Positions 35,392 to 43,830 of a stretch of DNA of 64,000 nt are shown here, piece after piece. Numbering within the stretch: position 1 is the stretch's first letter; every line of letters starts with the position of its first letter. Both the position numbers and the translations under genes were made by a program. The DNA comes from Lacibacter sp. H375 (lineage in GTDB: Bacteria > Bacteroidota > Bacteroidia > Chitinophagales > Chitinophagaceae). Under the pieces are notes generated by a model. The model did not search any database. It was given only the letters and a program-made list of their open reading frames with translations, and was not told the DNA's origin. The stretch is taken from contig NZ_JBBKTT010000001.1 of the NCBI RefSeq assembly GCF_037892425.1, forward strand, positions 1,922,001 to 1,986,000, written 5' to 3'.

Positions 35392-37803
35392 ATGCAAAAA
35401 TTTCTTTCCCTGCTTTTATTGCTCATGCTCCGTGTTACTCTTTTACCTGCACAGGTAAGCAAGGTAACCTTATCGGGCATGGTGAAAGAAAGTAACAGTA
35501 AAACAGGGTTGTCGTTTGTAAATATTACATTGAAGAAAAGCAGCGACAGCAGTTTTATTGCAGGCACTATTACCAATGAAGAAGGCCGTTTCAGTTTTAC
35601 AGATATTAAAACAGGCGAATACATTTTACAAAGTTCTTATACCGGTTTTCTCACGAAGTATCAACCGGTGTTGATCGGTACACTCAGCCCATTCCTTGAT
35701 CTTGGTGCTATTGAATTACAACGAGACAGCAAACAACTACAGGAGGTGATTGTAGATGCCAGGCCCGATGAAGTTGGGAACAAGATGGATAAGAAAAGTT
35801 ATTCTGTTGCTTCAAACATCAGCCAAAGTGGAGGTTCAGTATTACAGGCATTGAAAAATTTACCAGGCGTTACAACCAACCAGGATGGAAAAGTTGAATT
35901 GCGTGGAAGTGATAAAGTAGTGGTGTTGATAGATGGTAAGCAAACTGCATTAACCGGCTTCGGGAGTCAAACCGGTTTGGATAATCTTCCTGCTTCCGCT
36001 ATTGAACGCATTGAGATCATCAATAACCCATCTGCTAAGTATGATGCGAATGGTAATGCAGGCATCATCAATATCATCTATAAGAAAAATAAGCAGGAAG
36101 GCTTTAATGGAAAGCTTGCTCTTACAACCGGCTTAGGTGCTTTGTGGCAAAAGAAAGAAAATCTTCCAACGGTACGTCCGCAATACCAGGCAACACCCAA
36201 GATCAATCCATCGCTTTCATTGAACTATCGTAAAAATAAAGTGAATACTTTTTTACAGGCTGATTGGTTGTATACTGAAACACTGAATAAAAATGAATTT
36301 ACTACACGTGCGTATGAAAACGGCAGCATTATTCATCAACAACTTAAACGAAACAGGAACACCCATTTTTTAACAACAAAGGCAGGTGTGGATTGGAATA
36401 TCAACAGCACCAATATGCTTACTGTGTCGGGATTGTTTGGAATTGAAAAAATTATTGATCGTGGTGATCAGCCTTTTTTTAACGGCGATTATTCCAAACG
36501 TGAGCGTATGTGGCAATTTCTGGAAGATGAGTTGAAAACAACTGCTGTTGCGTCAGCAGCATATCAACATAAATTTAAACAGGCAGGTCATTTGCTGAAC
36601 ATCAGTTTTAATTATACGTTTCACCGGGAGGATGAGAAGTATAATTTTGTAAACATCATGCCTTCTTACACAGGTCTTGATTCATTTAAATTGCTTTCGG
36701 ATGAACATGTTGCTGATTTGATGCTCGATTACGTAAAACCGTTGAAGCACGGTCGTATTGAAGGAGGCATTAAATTCCGCTATCGTGATATTCCCACCAA
36801 CATGCACTTTAAACCCGGGGTTAATTCTCCGCTTGATATAAATGCCGGTGGTGCTGCAACCTATACTGAAATAATTCCGGCGCTGTACAGCAACTATGTT
36901 TTTGAAACAAAAAAACTGGAAGCAGAAGTTGGTTTGCGTGTTGAGTATGTAGATCTGCAATACAAAGTAAATCCTAATCACAATACGTATAAAAGTGATG
37001 GCTATGATTACACACAGCCTTTTCCGAATGTACGACTGGCGTGGAAACTTAATGAGCAGAATAAACTATCGCTTTTTTATAACAGGCGTGTTGACAGGCC
37101 AAATGAAGTAGATATTCGCATTTTTCCAAAATATGATGATGCGGAAATTATTAAAGTTGGTAACCCTGCTGTTAAACCACAGTTTACCAATACCTACGAA
37201 CTGGGCTATAAAACCAATCTGAAGAAAGGTTATTTCTATGCCGCACTGTATCACCGCAGTACCAATGGAACCATTCTGCGTATTGCAACACAGGCGCCGC
37301 CGTCTACATTGATCTATACCGTTTTTCAAAATGCAGGACGCAGCAGCAACACAGGTACTGAAGTTATTCTGCAACAGGATTTTTCTACTGTCTTTTCGTT
37401 GAATACAAATGCAACTGTGTACCGTAATATAATTGAAGCGTTTACCGTGCAGAATAAATATCCTGTTGCTTCAACCTATTCAGCCGAAAGGCAAACATAT
37501 ACCTCGGGTAATATAAAACTGAACGGGCTTTTTCATTTTGTAAAGCAAACTGATCTGCAGCTTACGGCTATTTACCAGGCTCCTGATATTTTCCCGCAGG
37601 GAAAGATCGGCACACGTTTTTCCGTTGATGTGGGTGTGAAAAAAATTATCCAGAAAGGAAAAGGCGAACTGCTGCTGAATGTTAGTGACCTTTTCAATAC
37701 CCTTCAGATTGAACGGGAAACTTATGGCAACGGCTTTACCTTTAAAAGTATTGATTATTACGAAACGCAGGTGTTTCGTATTGGTTACAGTTACAAGTTT
37801 TAA
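35392..37803 (+). CDS. TonB-receptor-like outer-membrane beta-barrel protein
   Basis: 803 residues from the ATG at 35392 (MQKFLSLLLLLMLRVTLLPAQ, signal peptide). A CarboxypepD_reg-like domain spans about 25-105 (VKESNSKTGLSFVNITLKKSSD, GRFSFTDIKTGEYIL). A plug-like domain follows at about 115-245 (QSGGSVLQALKNLPGVTTNQDGK, RGSDKVVVLIDGKQTAL, IERIEIINNPSAKYDANGNAGIINIIYKK), then a barrel of the OMP_b-brl_3 type to the end, finishing in Phe. Such proteins resemble TonB-dependent receptors but often lack a clear TonB box and SusD partner. Ligand is unknown. It lies just downstream of the amidase gene, with its own promoter-like boxes. Confidence 0.9.
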   Translation: MQKFLSLLLLLMLRVTLLPAQVSKVTLSGMVKESNSKTGLSFVNITLKKSSDSSFIAGTITNEEGRFSFTDIKTGEYILQSSYTGFLTKYQPVLIGTLSPFLDLGAIELQRDSKQLQEVIVDARPDEVGNKMDKKSYSVASNISQSGGSVLQALKNLPGVTTNQDGKVELRGSDKVVVLIDGKQTALTGFGSQTGLDNLPASAIERIEIINNPSAKYDANGNAGIINIIYKKNKQEGFNGKLALTTGLGALWQKKENLPTVRPQYQATPKINPSLSLNYRKNKVNTFLQADWLYTETLNKNEFTTRAYENGSIIHQQLKRNRNTHFLTTKAGVDWNINSTNMLTVSGLFGIEKIIDRGDQPFFNGDYSKRERMWQFLEDELKTTAVASAAYQHKFKQAGHLLNISFNYTFHREDEKYNFVNIMPSYTGLDSFKLLSDEHVADLMLDYVKPLKHGRIEGGIKFRYRDIPTNMHFKPGVNSPLDINAGGAATYTEIIPALYSNYVFETKKLEAEVGLRVEYVDLQYKVNPNHNTYKSDGYDYTQPFPNVRLAWKLNEQNKLSLFYNRRVDRPNEVDIRIFPKYDDAEIIKVGNPAVKPQFTNTYELGYKTNLKKGYFYAALYHRSTNGTILRIATQAPPSTLIYTVFQNAGRSSNTGTEVILQQDFSTVFSLNTNATVYRNIIEAFTVQNKYPVASTYSAERQTYTSGNIKLNGLFHFVKQTDLQLTAIYQAPDIFPQGKIGTRFSVDVGVKKIIQKGKGELLLNVSDLFNTLQIERETYGNGFTFKSIDYYETQVFRIGYSYKF

Positions 37804-37970
37804 GCACCTTCTTTTATTTGCTTCAATTTTCACTCAGCAAGAGTTCCTCAAACGTTGAAACGGAAAAATATTTTCAGCTGCTGTAAGTTTTTGTTCCCAT
37901 ATCGCAACCTATGGTTTATAAGGTCTACCTTAAGCCGGTTAGCAAACAGCTGAGGAGGAACAATAACAGG

Positions 37971-38441
37971 ATGGAGCAAGCATTTTTAATAGACATACAG
38001 AATAATCAAAACATCATTTACAAGGTTTGCAACTTGTATCGTGACAGAAGGGAAGATCAGGAAGATCTGTTCCAGGAGATCGTGTATCAACTCTGGAAAG
38101 CCTACCCGGGTTTTAAAGGCGAAGCAAAACTTAGTACCTGGATGTATAGAATTGCATTGAACACAGCTATTGCGGCTTATCGCAAACCAAAGGTTGATAT
38201 TACATACCCCGAAGAAATTCCGGATCATGTGCATTATGCAGCAGAGCTAAACAGTTCAGAAAACGAAGAACGGCTGTTTCGTGCCCTGCGCATATTAACC
38301 GATGCAGAGAAAGCTGTGATCTCACTTTACCTCGAAGATTACAGTTACCAGGAAATTGCCGGCATTACCGGGTTAACTGAAAGCAACGTTGGCGTAAGAT
38401 TGAACCGCATTAAATCAAAATTAAAAGAACGATTAAATTAA
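37971..38441 (+). CDS. ECF-type RNA polymerase sigma factor
   Basis: 156 residues from the ATG at 37971 (MEQAFLIDIQNNQNIIYKVC). An AGGAGG lies about a dozen bases upstream, one of few Shine-Dalgarno-like words in the window; a start at 37911 would add 20 odd residues. Region 2 is at about 15-80 (REDQEDLFQEIVYQLWKAYPGFKGEAKLSTWMYRIALN) and region 4 at about 100-155 (LTDAEKAVISLYLEDYSYQEIAGITGLTESNVGVRLNRIKSKLKE). It would direct RNA polymerase to a small regulon. The next gene begins 3 bases after its stop and is probably its control partner. Confidence 0.93.
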   Translation: MEQAFLIDIQNNQNIIYKVCNLYRDRREDQEDLFQEIVYQLWKAYPGFKGEAKLSTWMYRIALNTAIAAYRKPKVDITYPEEIPDHVHYAAELNSSENEERLFRALRILTDAEKAVISLYLEDYSYQEIAGITGLTESNVGVRLNRIKSKLKERLN

Positions 38442-38444
38442 TTT

Positions 38445-38996
38445 ATGGAACTGAATGAATTAAAATCGGGCTGGCAAAATGCCGGCGGTAATTACAGAAC
38501 CGAGGCCGACCTGGAACGTATGACCAAACTCAATCATCATCCTACCTTAAAACGGATACGCATCAAAATGATTATTGAAACTGTTGTGCTTTCCTTTTTC
38601 ATGTTTGTGTATTACGATTGGTTTGATGGCGATAAAAAACCTCTGTACGCAAACCTGCTGCTGTTTGCCGGAGTGCTGCTTTATATTTTCAATGATCTGA
38701 TTGGTTATATCTCATTAGCAAAACCAGTAATGAAAGAGAATCTGCGATCATCTGTTCAGCACTTGTTAAATAAGGTAAAGCGATTATCAATCCTGTCACT
38801 TGTTATATCATTCTTCTACAGCGTTTGTTTGCTTGCTTTTTTTCTATCAGTCATTACATTCACAAAAGAAAAAAGTTTTATTCTGCTGGGGATGATCCTG
38901 GTGCTGGTGCAGCTCACACATATCTCTTATAAAGTGTGGCGTAACTGGATATTGAAACTGGAGCTGCAGGTTAAAGACTTTGCAGAGCAGAACTAA
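38445..38996 (+). CDS. Four-helix membrane protein coupled to the ECF sigma factor
   Basis: 183 residues. A cytosolic head (MELNELKSGWQNAGGNYRTEADLERM) of about 40 residues is followed by four membrane helices (about 45-60, 68-92, 115-142, 145-165) and a basic end. The head is short for a known anti-sigma domain and has no zinc-binding HxxxCxxC. Such genes regularly follow ECF sigma genes in Bacteroidota, so an anti-sigma or sensing role is inferred from position only. It starts 3 bases after the sigma stop, so translation is likely coupled. Confidence 0.82.
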   Translation: MELNELKSGWQNAGGNYRTEADLERMTKLNHHPTLKRIRIKMIIETVVLSFFMFVYYDWFDGDKKPLYANLLLFAGVLLYIFNDLIGYISLAKPVMKENLRSSVQHLLNKVKRLSILSLVISFFYSVCLLAFFLSVITFTKEKSFILLGMILVLVQLTHISYKVWRNWILKLELQVKDFAEQN

Positions 38997-39031
38997 GTTG
39001 ATGGAATAACTACTTACTATCCCTAAAGAAT

Positions 39032-39057
39032 AAAGCCCCCGATCTCTCGGGGGCTTT
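39032..39057 (+). terminator. Intrinsic terminator after the ECF operon
   Basis: Perfect 11-pair stem AAAGCCCCCGA (39032-39042) with 39047-39057, loop TCTC. The T tail is short (TTTCT). Confidence 0.8.
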
Positions 39058-39059
39058 CT

Positions 39060-39617
39060 AAATGACTTCAATGCTTTTGGGTTTTCTTGTCCGTATTATC
39101 CTTTTTCGCAGGGTACAGAAGTCATTTGGTTTTCATAGAGCCGTAATTCAAAACGGGCGGCTTTTGGATACTTGGTTTTCAATACTGCTTTGCAGCAGGG
39201 TTTGGATTTGGATCTTGGTTCTTGGGTTTGGATTGGATTTTTTCGGTCTTTCTATTGGATATTGTTTTCTTCTTCGATGAAGTAAAACTACAACCTTCAA
39301 ACACCCATAACAACTATTTTGACATTGTATTTTCAAAAACATACAGCAGTATGCACTGCAGCTAAGTGGCTGTACTTAGTACACTTTTAAAGAAAGTACA
39401 CGTGTTGAAATGAACGACAGCTGTTATGAGAGTAAGTACTACAAGCAATGACAGAAGTAAACGACAACAATTGTTTATGCAACAAAACAATCATGTTGCA
39501 TAAATGTTTCGGGATGCGTTGAAAATGTAAAAACTACTTAGTAAGAACACGTTTATTTTGTTTGCTAAAAAAATCTTTAATTTGATCATCAAACCAGAAC
39601 TCCCAAAAACCACTTAC
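39060..39617. other. Intergenic region with inverted repeats, no gene seen
   Basis: About 560 bases between the ECF operon terminator and the sugar dehydrogenase gene. AAATGACTTC (39060-39069) and GAAGTCATTT (39118-39127) form a perfect 10-base inverted repeat 48 bases apart. 39190-39240 is rich in TTGGAT/TTGGTT words. TTTATGCAAC (39474-39483) and GTTGCATAAA (39495-39504) form another perfect 10-base repeat with an 11-base loop. Short open frames here do not look like proteins. Confidence 0.5.
39474..39504. repeat. Inverted repeat upstream of the sugar dehydrogenase gene
   Basis: TTTATGCAAC and GTTGCATAAA, 10 of 10 bases complementary, loop of 11 bases, about 115 bases before the start at 39618. 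An operator or a hairpin are both possible. Confidence 0.5.
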
Positions 39618-41999
39618 ATGAAACGAATACTACTTTCTTTTCTCACCCTCGTGTTATTCCACCAACTTTCAGCCCAATGCGTAGGCATGGGAAGCATCAA
39701 TTACCAGCAATGGAACAACGTAACGGGTGGCAACATCATTAATCTTACGTCTATTATTGGTTATCCGAACAATCCTTCTGTAACAGACATTCGCAGTTCT
39801 TTTGAAAACACTGCCAATGTTGGTAACAATCTTGGTGTAAGGATGTATGGTTATCTCTGTGTGCCAACAACCGGCACTTATACTTTCTGGATCGCTGCAG
39901 ACAATGCAGGTGAATTATGGTTAAGCAGTACAGCTCTGCCGCTGAATAAAACAAGAATTGCTTACACGTCTAAAGCGTGTAAGTATCGTCAATGGAATGC
40001 TTCAACGTCACAAAAATCGGTGGGCATTTTATTAGTTGCAGGCGTAAAATATTATGTTGAAGCATTAATGAAAGAAACAACCGGCAGCGACAATCTTTCG
40101 GTTGGTTGGTCTAAACCGGGACAAAGCACATCTGCCCCAAGCGAAATTATTCCGGGTAGTAATCTTTCTACTGATCTTCTTTTTGATTCAGAGCCTCCAT
40201 CTGCTCCTGCCGGCCTTGCAGCAGATTTCATCACAACATCTTCTTTTGTATTGAAGTGGAATGCCTCAACCGACAATGTTGGCGTTACAGGTTATGATAT
40301 CTATCGCAATGGTGTTAAGATCAACAGCAGCACGCTTACATATACTTCTTATAGTGTAACGGGTCTTTCCGCTAATACGATGTACAACATGACGGTTCGG
40401 GCAAAAGATGCAGCAGGTAACGAATCAACAAGTGCAGTATTCCCGGTTACAACAATTTCATCTGTTGCGGCATCTGAATCGTTCAGTGTACGTACCGTAA
40501 TTGACCGTCAGCGAATGCCACATGATCTGGTGTATGGTCCTGATAATAATATCTGGTATACCGAGCGTTTTGGAGGTACCGTTAGTTTTGTTAACCCTGC
40601 AACCGGGGCTAAACGTATTGTTTTAACCCTTGGATCAAAAATGGTGCGTGTTGGCGGACAAGATGGTTTGATGGGTCTTGCATTACACCCAGCATTCAGT
40701 ACAGGAAAACCATTTGTATATATTGCTTATACTTATCAATCGCTCAGTGCTACTGTTCGCAGAATGCGGATTGAACGTTACAGCTATGATGCATTTTCAC
40801 AAACGTTAATTGATCCGGTTACAATACTTGAAAATATTCCCGGCAGTAACGATCATAATTCTGCACGTTTGGCAGTTGGTCCCGATGAGAAATTGTATTT
40901 CAGTGTAGGTGATATGGGTGCAGGGCAGTATGATAATATCAGTCGTGCAAACAATGCACAAAATCTTTCAATCCTTGAAGGTAAAATCCTTCGTTTGAAT
41001 ACAGAATTAATAAGCGGTTCCTGGATACCTGCTGATAATCCATTCACAAGCGGTGGTCAGCCAACTGCTGTTTATTCACTTGGTCATCGTAACCCGCAAG
41101 GTTTGGTTTGGGGCAATGTAAATGGAACAAATATTTTATACAGCACAGAGCATGGTCCGTTTAGTGATGATGAAGTGAATGTGGTTGAAAGCGGAAGAAA
41201 TTTTGGTTGGCCGCAAGTGGCAGGTTATTGCGATGGTAACTACAATGGACGCAATATTGGTGGCTTTAACGTAGTGAGTGAACAAGTGAATTGCGCAACC
41301 TTAAATGCAAAAGAACCATTACGTTCAATTTATCCGGCAGTAAATCCTCCATCCGGTGGCGATAATATGCTGTGGCCTTCTATGGCTCCATCAGGTACAG
41401 AATTTTATGGCAGCACGGCAATTCCCGGCTGGCAGAATTCAGTTTTGGTAGCGATGTTGAAAGCGGGCACCATTACCCGTTACCAGTTAAGTAATAATGG
41501 TTTGCAGATCATTTCTGATACCATTAATTATTTCCGTGGTATGGGTCGCTTCCGTGATGTGGTGGTGAGTACTGATGGAACAAAAATTTATGTAGCCACC
41601 GATTCAAGCGGTTCAACATCGGGCCCGACAGGTAATGTAACTACAACACCTGCAAACCCTGGTTGTATTCTTGAGTTTACTTTTAATGGCGGTGCATTCC
41701 GTCAGTTTGTGCAAACAACTCCTGTTGATAACAGGGTGAAAGAAGAGAAGAAGGATAAAACAATTGATATTTATCCGAACCCTGCCACCAACTTTATTGT
41801 TGTATATAATTACAGCACAGAAGCAGGACGCCTAATTGAACTCTTTGATGTGAAGGGACGCAGAGTGAAGCAACAGGCTGCTAATGGCTTGGCAACACGT
41901 ATGGAAACAAGCGAATTGCCTGCAGGTATGTATGTACTTCGTGTTACTGCTTCAAGTGGTACAGTGTTACGTACAGAAAAGTTAATCATTAACCGATAG
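39618..41999 (+). CDS. T9SS-secreted PQQ-dependent sugar dehydrogenase with PA14 and FN3 domains
   Basis: 793 residues from the ATG at 39618 (MKRILLSFLTLVLFHQLSAQ, signal peptide). Order: PA14-like carbohydrate-binding domain at about 40-195 (VPTTGTYTFWIAADNAGELWL), fibronectin III at about 198-290 (WNASTDNVGVTGYDIYRNG), a glucose/sorbosone dehydrogenase six-blade propeller at about 295-690 (MPHDLVYGPDNNIWYTERFGG, GLMGLALHPAF, SLGHRNPQGLVWG), and a type-A T9SS sorting domain at about 715-793 (IDIYPNPATN, LPAGMYVLRV). It would oxidise a sugar outside the cell using PQQ and calcium; PQQ biosynthesis genes are not in the window. An upstream in-frame start at 39558 lacks a signal peptide and is rejected. 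Confidence 0.92.
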   Translation: MKRILLSFLTLVLFHQLSAQCVGMGSINYQQWNNVTGGNIINLTSIIGYPNNPSVTDIRSSFENTANVGNNLGVRMYGYLCVPTTGTYTFWIAADNAGELWLSSTALPLNKTRIAYTSKACKYRQWNASTSQKSVGILLVAGVKYYVEALMKETTGSDNLSVGWSKPGQSTSAPSEIIPGSNLSTDLLFDSEPPSAPAGLAADFITTSSFVLKWNASTDNVGVTGYDIYRNGVKINSSTLTYTSYSVTGLSANTMYNMTVRAKDAAGNESTSAVFPVTTISSVAASESFSVRTVIDRQRMPHDLVYGPDNNIWYTERFGGTVSFVNPATGAKRIVLTLGSKMVRVGGQDGLMGLALHPAFSTGKPFVYIAYTYQSLSATVRRMRIERYSYDAFSQTLIDPVTILENIPGSNDHNSARLAVGPDEKLYFSVGDMGAGQYDNISRANNAQNLSILEGKILRLNTELISGSWIPADNPFTSGGQPTAVYSLGHRNPQGLVWGNVNGTNILYSTEHGPFSDDEVNVVESGRNFGWPQVAGYCDGNYNGRNIGGFNVVSEQVNCATLNAKEPLRSIYPAVNPPSGGDNMLWPSMAPSGTEFYGSTAIPGWQNSVLVAMLKAGTITRYQLSNNGLQIISDTINYFRGMGRFRDVVVSTDGTKIYVATDSSGSTSGPTGNVTTTPANPGCILEFTFNGGAFRQFVQTTPVDNRVKEEKKDKTIDIYPNPATNFIVVYNYSTEAGRLIELFDVKGRRVKQQAANGLATRMETSELPAGMYVLRVTASSGTVLRTEKLIINR

Positions 42000-42020
42000 T
42001 TCTTTCCTGATGTATCATAC

Positions 42021-42052
42021 AGGCTGGCTCAATTCTGAGCCGGCCTTTTTTT
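42021..42052 (+). terminator. Intrinsic terminator after the sugar dehydrogenase gene
   Basis: AGGCTGGCTCA (42021-42031) pairs with TGAGCCGGCCT (42036-42046), one G-U, loop ATTC, then seven T in total. Confidence 0.92.
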
Positions 42053-42120
42053 ATGATAAAATGTGAGTGGTGAAATCCAATGCTTCCCCGTCTTCGTAGC
42101 TAAGTCCTAAACTCACACGT

Positions 42121-43647
42121 ATGAAGAAGACAACTCAACTCGTTGGCCTCATTGTAATGTTATGCTCTGTTCTTGTCATGAGCTGTAGCAAGATCAACGA
42201 TGGCAATAAAAACGGCAAAGGACCTAAACTCGAATTTTTTGCCTTGATCAACAGCAATACACTTGCTAAATACGATGCATCAAAACCGGAGAATGCAATT
42301 TCAAGTGTATCGATCACAGGTATGCAATCAGCAGAAACAATGCTTGCCATTGATTTTCGCCCTGCAACCGGACAATTATATGGTGTTGGCAGCAGCAGCC
42401 GCATTTATGTAATTAATACAACAACAGGCGAAGCAAGAGCAATTGGAACTACTTCATTTTCTCCTGCTCTGGCTGGCGATGTAGCAGCTTTTGATTTTAA
42501 TCCAACAGTTGATCGTATTCGTTTGATTTCAACCGGGGGACAAAACCTTCGCCTTAATCCTGAAACAGGAGCTGTTGCGGCAACTGATGGTGCAATCAAT
42601 ATTGGCGGAACAGCAAATGCAAATATTTCTGCTGCTGCTTATATTGAAAACAAAGCCGGTGCTTCTACAACTGTTTTGTTTGATATTGATGTAAATAATG
42701 ATATTCTATATAAACAAGATCCACCCAATGCAGGTGGATTAGTGGCCGTTGGTAACCTTGGAATTGACTTATCAGGAACAGGGGAATTCGATATTGCTGC
42801 TTCAAACAATATTGCACTGGCTGTTTACAATAGCGGAAGCACCCCGTCTGTTTTTACCATTGATCTTACAACCGGTAAAGCAGAAAATGTGGGTATGCTT
42901 GGTGGTGCAGCAAGTGTAAGAGGTATTGCTATTCCAACATTAACTGTTGCATACGCAGTACAGAACGGAACAACTTTGCTTATCATGAATCCTGATGAAC
43001 CCGTTGTAGTGAGTAAACCGATTACGGGAACTGCAACAGGCGAAACAATTGTGGGGTTAGATTTTCGCCCTGCTAACGGTCAGCTTTATGCGCTGGGCAG
43101 CCAAAGCAATCTTTATACAATTAATACATCAAGTGGAGCTGCCGCAAAAGTAGGCGTTCAATTTACAACCTTACTTACAGGAACTGATTTTGGGTTTGAT
43201 TTTAACCCTACAGTTGATCGCATACGTGTTGTGAGTAATAGTGGTTTAAATCTTCGGTTACATCCTGTTACTGGTTTAGTGGCAGCAGTTGATCTTAATT
43301 TAACTGAAGGTTCATCAGTAGGTGCTGCTGCATACACAAACAATTTTGCAGGTGCAACAACTACTGTTTTATTTGATATTGATGTAACAGTAGATAAACT
43401 ATACAAACAAGACCCGCCCAATAATGGTACGCTTGTCGCCATTGGTGATCTTGGCCTTAACGCAACATCAATAGGCGGGTTTGATATTGGAGGCACAAGT
43501 GGAAATGCCTGGGCTGTTTTAACTGTAGATGGAAAAACACGTATACACAAGATCAATTTAAGCAACGGATCGGCTTCTCCTTCACCTGCTAACTTCGAAT
43601 TCAGTGGCGGTGCAATTACTGCATTTACAATCGGTTTAGGATTTTAA
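42121..43647 (+). CDS. Lipoprotein with two DUF4394 repeats
   Basis: 508 residues. Lipobox VMSC after a hydrophobic N-terminus (Cys near residue 22). Two copies of the DUF4394 unit, about 36-275 and 276-508, share words such as DFRPATGQLYGVGS and DFRPANGQLYALGS, FDFNPTVDRIR in both, TTVLFDIDVN and TTVLFDIDVT, and LYKQDPPN in both. The fold is beta-propeller-like; the function of the family is unknown. Two repeats in one chain may build one large ring. It has strong terminators on either side. Confidence 0.9.
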   Translation: MKKTTQLVGLIVMLCSVLVMSCSKINDGNKNGKGPKLEFFALINSNTLAKYDASKPENAISSVSITGMQSAETMLAIDFRPATGQLYGVGSSSRIYVINTTTGEARAIGTTSFSPALAGDVAAFDFNPTVDRIRLISTGGQNLRLNPETGAVAATDGAINIGGTANANISAAAYIENKAGASTTVLFDIDVNNDILYKQDPPNAGGLVAVGNLGIDLSGTGEFDIAASNNIALAVYNSGSTPSVFTIDLTTGKAENVGMLGGAASVRGIAIPTLTVAYAVQNGTTLLIMNPDEPVVVSKPITGTATGETIVGLDFRPANGQLYALGSQSNLYTINTSSGAAAKVGVQFTTLLTGTDFGFDFNPTVDRIRVVSNSGLNLRLHPVTGLVAAVDLNLTEGSSVGAAAYTNNFAGATTTVLFDIDVTVDKLYKQDPPNNGTLVAIGDLGLNATSIGGFDIGGTSGNAWAVLTVDGKTRIHKINLSNGSASPSPANFEFSGGAITAFTIGLGF

Positions 43648-43673
43648 TGCTGATGGTGAGTAGTTTTTAGTGT

Positions 43674-43699
43674 AAGCAGGACGAAAGTCCTGCTTTTTT
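43674..43699 (+). terminator. Intrinsic terminator after the DUF4394 gene
   Basis: AAGCAGGAC (43674-43682) pairs with GTCCTGCTT (43687-43695), loop GAAA, then T to 43699. Confidence 0.9.
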
Positions 43700-43830
43700 G
43701 TTTGCTGATTGTTCAGGTATTTAAAACGGATAGTTATTGACTCCAGGTAGTGAATAAGAGGGAATGACAAAAAAAAATTACTTTAGGGGTAACAAATAAC
43801 TGCTTGTCTTTATCTACCCTTAACAACTGC

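Noticed and set aside
39062-39342. Short open frames on both strands in the ECF-dehydrogenase gap
   Set aside because: Low complexity from TTGGAT-rich DNA, no homology pattern, no promoter or start context.
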